Shown here: piece after piece, positions 63,939-64,000 of the stretch
Layout of the letters: each line of letters starts with the position of its first letter
How positions within the stretch are numbered: the first letter of the stretch is position 1
Assembly: GCA_002404865.1 (NCBI GenBank)
Contig: DHKP01000015.1
Span: 36,613-100,612, forward strand
DNA length: 64,000 nucleotides
Reading direction: 5' to 3'
Source of the DNA: Caryophanales bacterium UBA4691
GTDB taxonomy: Bacteria > Bacillota_I > Bacilli_A > RFN20 > CAG-826
Translations under genes and position numbers: made by a program
The notes under the pieces: model-generated
The model's database searches: none
What the model saw: only the letters and a program-made list of their open reading frames with translations
What the model was told of the DNA's origin: nothing

Positions 63939-64000
63939 CTACGCAATTCTCCTTTCTTGAAGATTGCTCTAAATTAAAATCCCATCTTTAGGAGTTAATT

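Noticed and set aside
1..64000. Mollicute genetic code (TGA = Trp)
   Set aside because: Several clear genes end in TGA (oppF at 3290-3292, ATPase at 52586-52588) and TGG is used for tryptophan throughout.

Overview
The window looks like chromosome of an uncultured, low-GC, low-complexity Bacillota of the Bacilli/Mollicutes-related type found in animal guts. This is an inference from Firmicutes-style signals (AGGAGG ribosome sites, TTGACA promoters, rho-independent hairpins, a lysine riboswitch) and from the family content: BspA-type leucine-rich repeats, InlB-like repeats, bacterial Ig-like domains, M6 and M13 metallopeptidases and AAA/DUF4143 ATPases. TGA is used as a stop (e.g. 3290-3292, 52586-52588), so the genetic code is the standard bacterial one. 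No rRNA, tRNA or CRISPR array was seen.

The dominant content is lipoproteins. Twenty-two intact genes and two broken ones start with a short Lys-rich N-terminus, a hydrophobic stretch and a lipobox cysteine at about residue 17-29. Most lie in compact operons bounded by recognisable promoters and terminators: (i) 1-5.5 kb (+), oppD-oppF, a membrane protein and an M6 protease; (ii) 5.7-8.8 kb (-), one InlB-repeat protein; (iii) 9.1-13.6 kb (+), two genes; (iv) 13.9-20.8 kb (+), four genes; (v) 30.4-39.9 kb (-), four genes including a 1215-residue leucine-rich-repeat protein; (vi) 40.5-46.7 kb (+), an M13 protease and two paralogues; (vii) 52.9-58.2 kb (-), three genes; (viii) 58.4-63.9 kb (-), three genes. 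Several genes are clearly paralogous, so this is a surface-protein repertoire built by duplication. Functions of most members are unknown.

Two more heterogeneous stretches interrupt this block. 20.9-30.3 kb (-) holds an isochorismatase-like hydrolase, an AAA ATPase with a nuclease-like tail, a three-gene amino-acid ABC importer under a lysine riboswitch (hence probably a lysine importer), two frameshifted DUF6273 lipoproteins and a GC-richer transposase remnant. 46.9-52.8 kb holds three more ATPases (one ATPase_2/DUF234-like, two AAA_14/DUF4143-like), a decayed KilA-N gene, and sets of short direct or inverted repeats, several with a 33-bp period, next to the ATPase genes.

The genes suggest an organism that degrades extracellular protein or peptide (M6, M13), imports oligopeptides (Opp) and lysine, and displays many surface lipoproteins. 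The least explained parts are the repeats around the ATPase genes, a shared C-terminal lipoprotein module, and a hairpin lying between a perfect Shine-Dalgarno and its start codon at about 39.9 kb.
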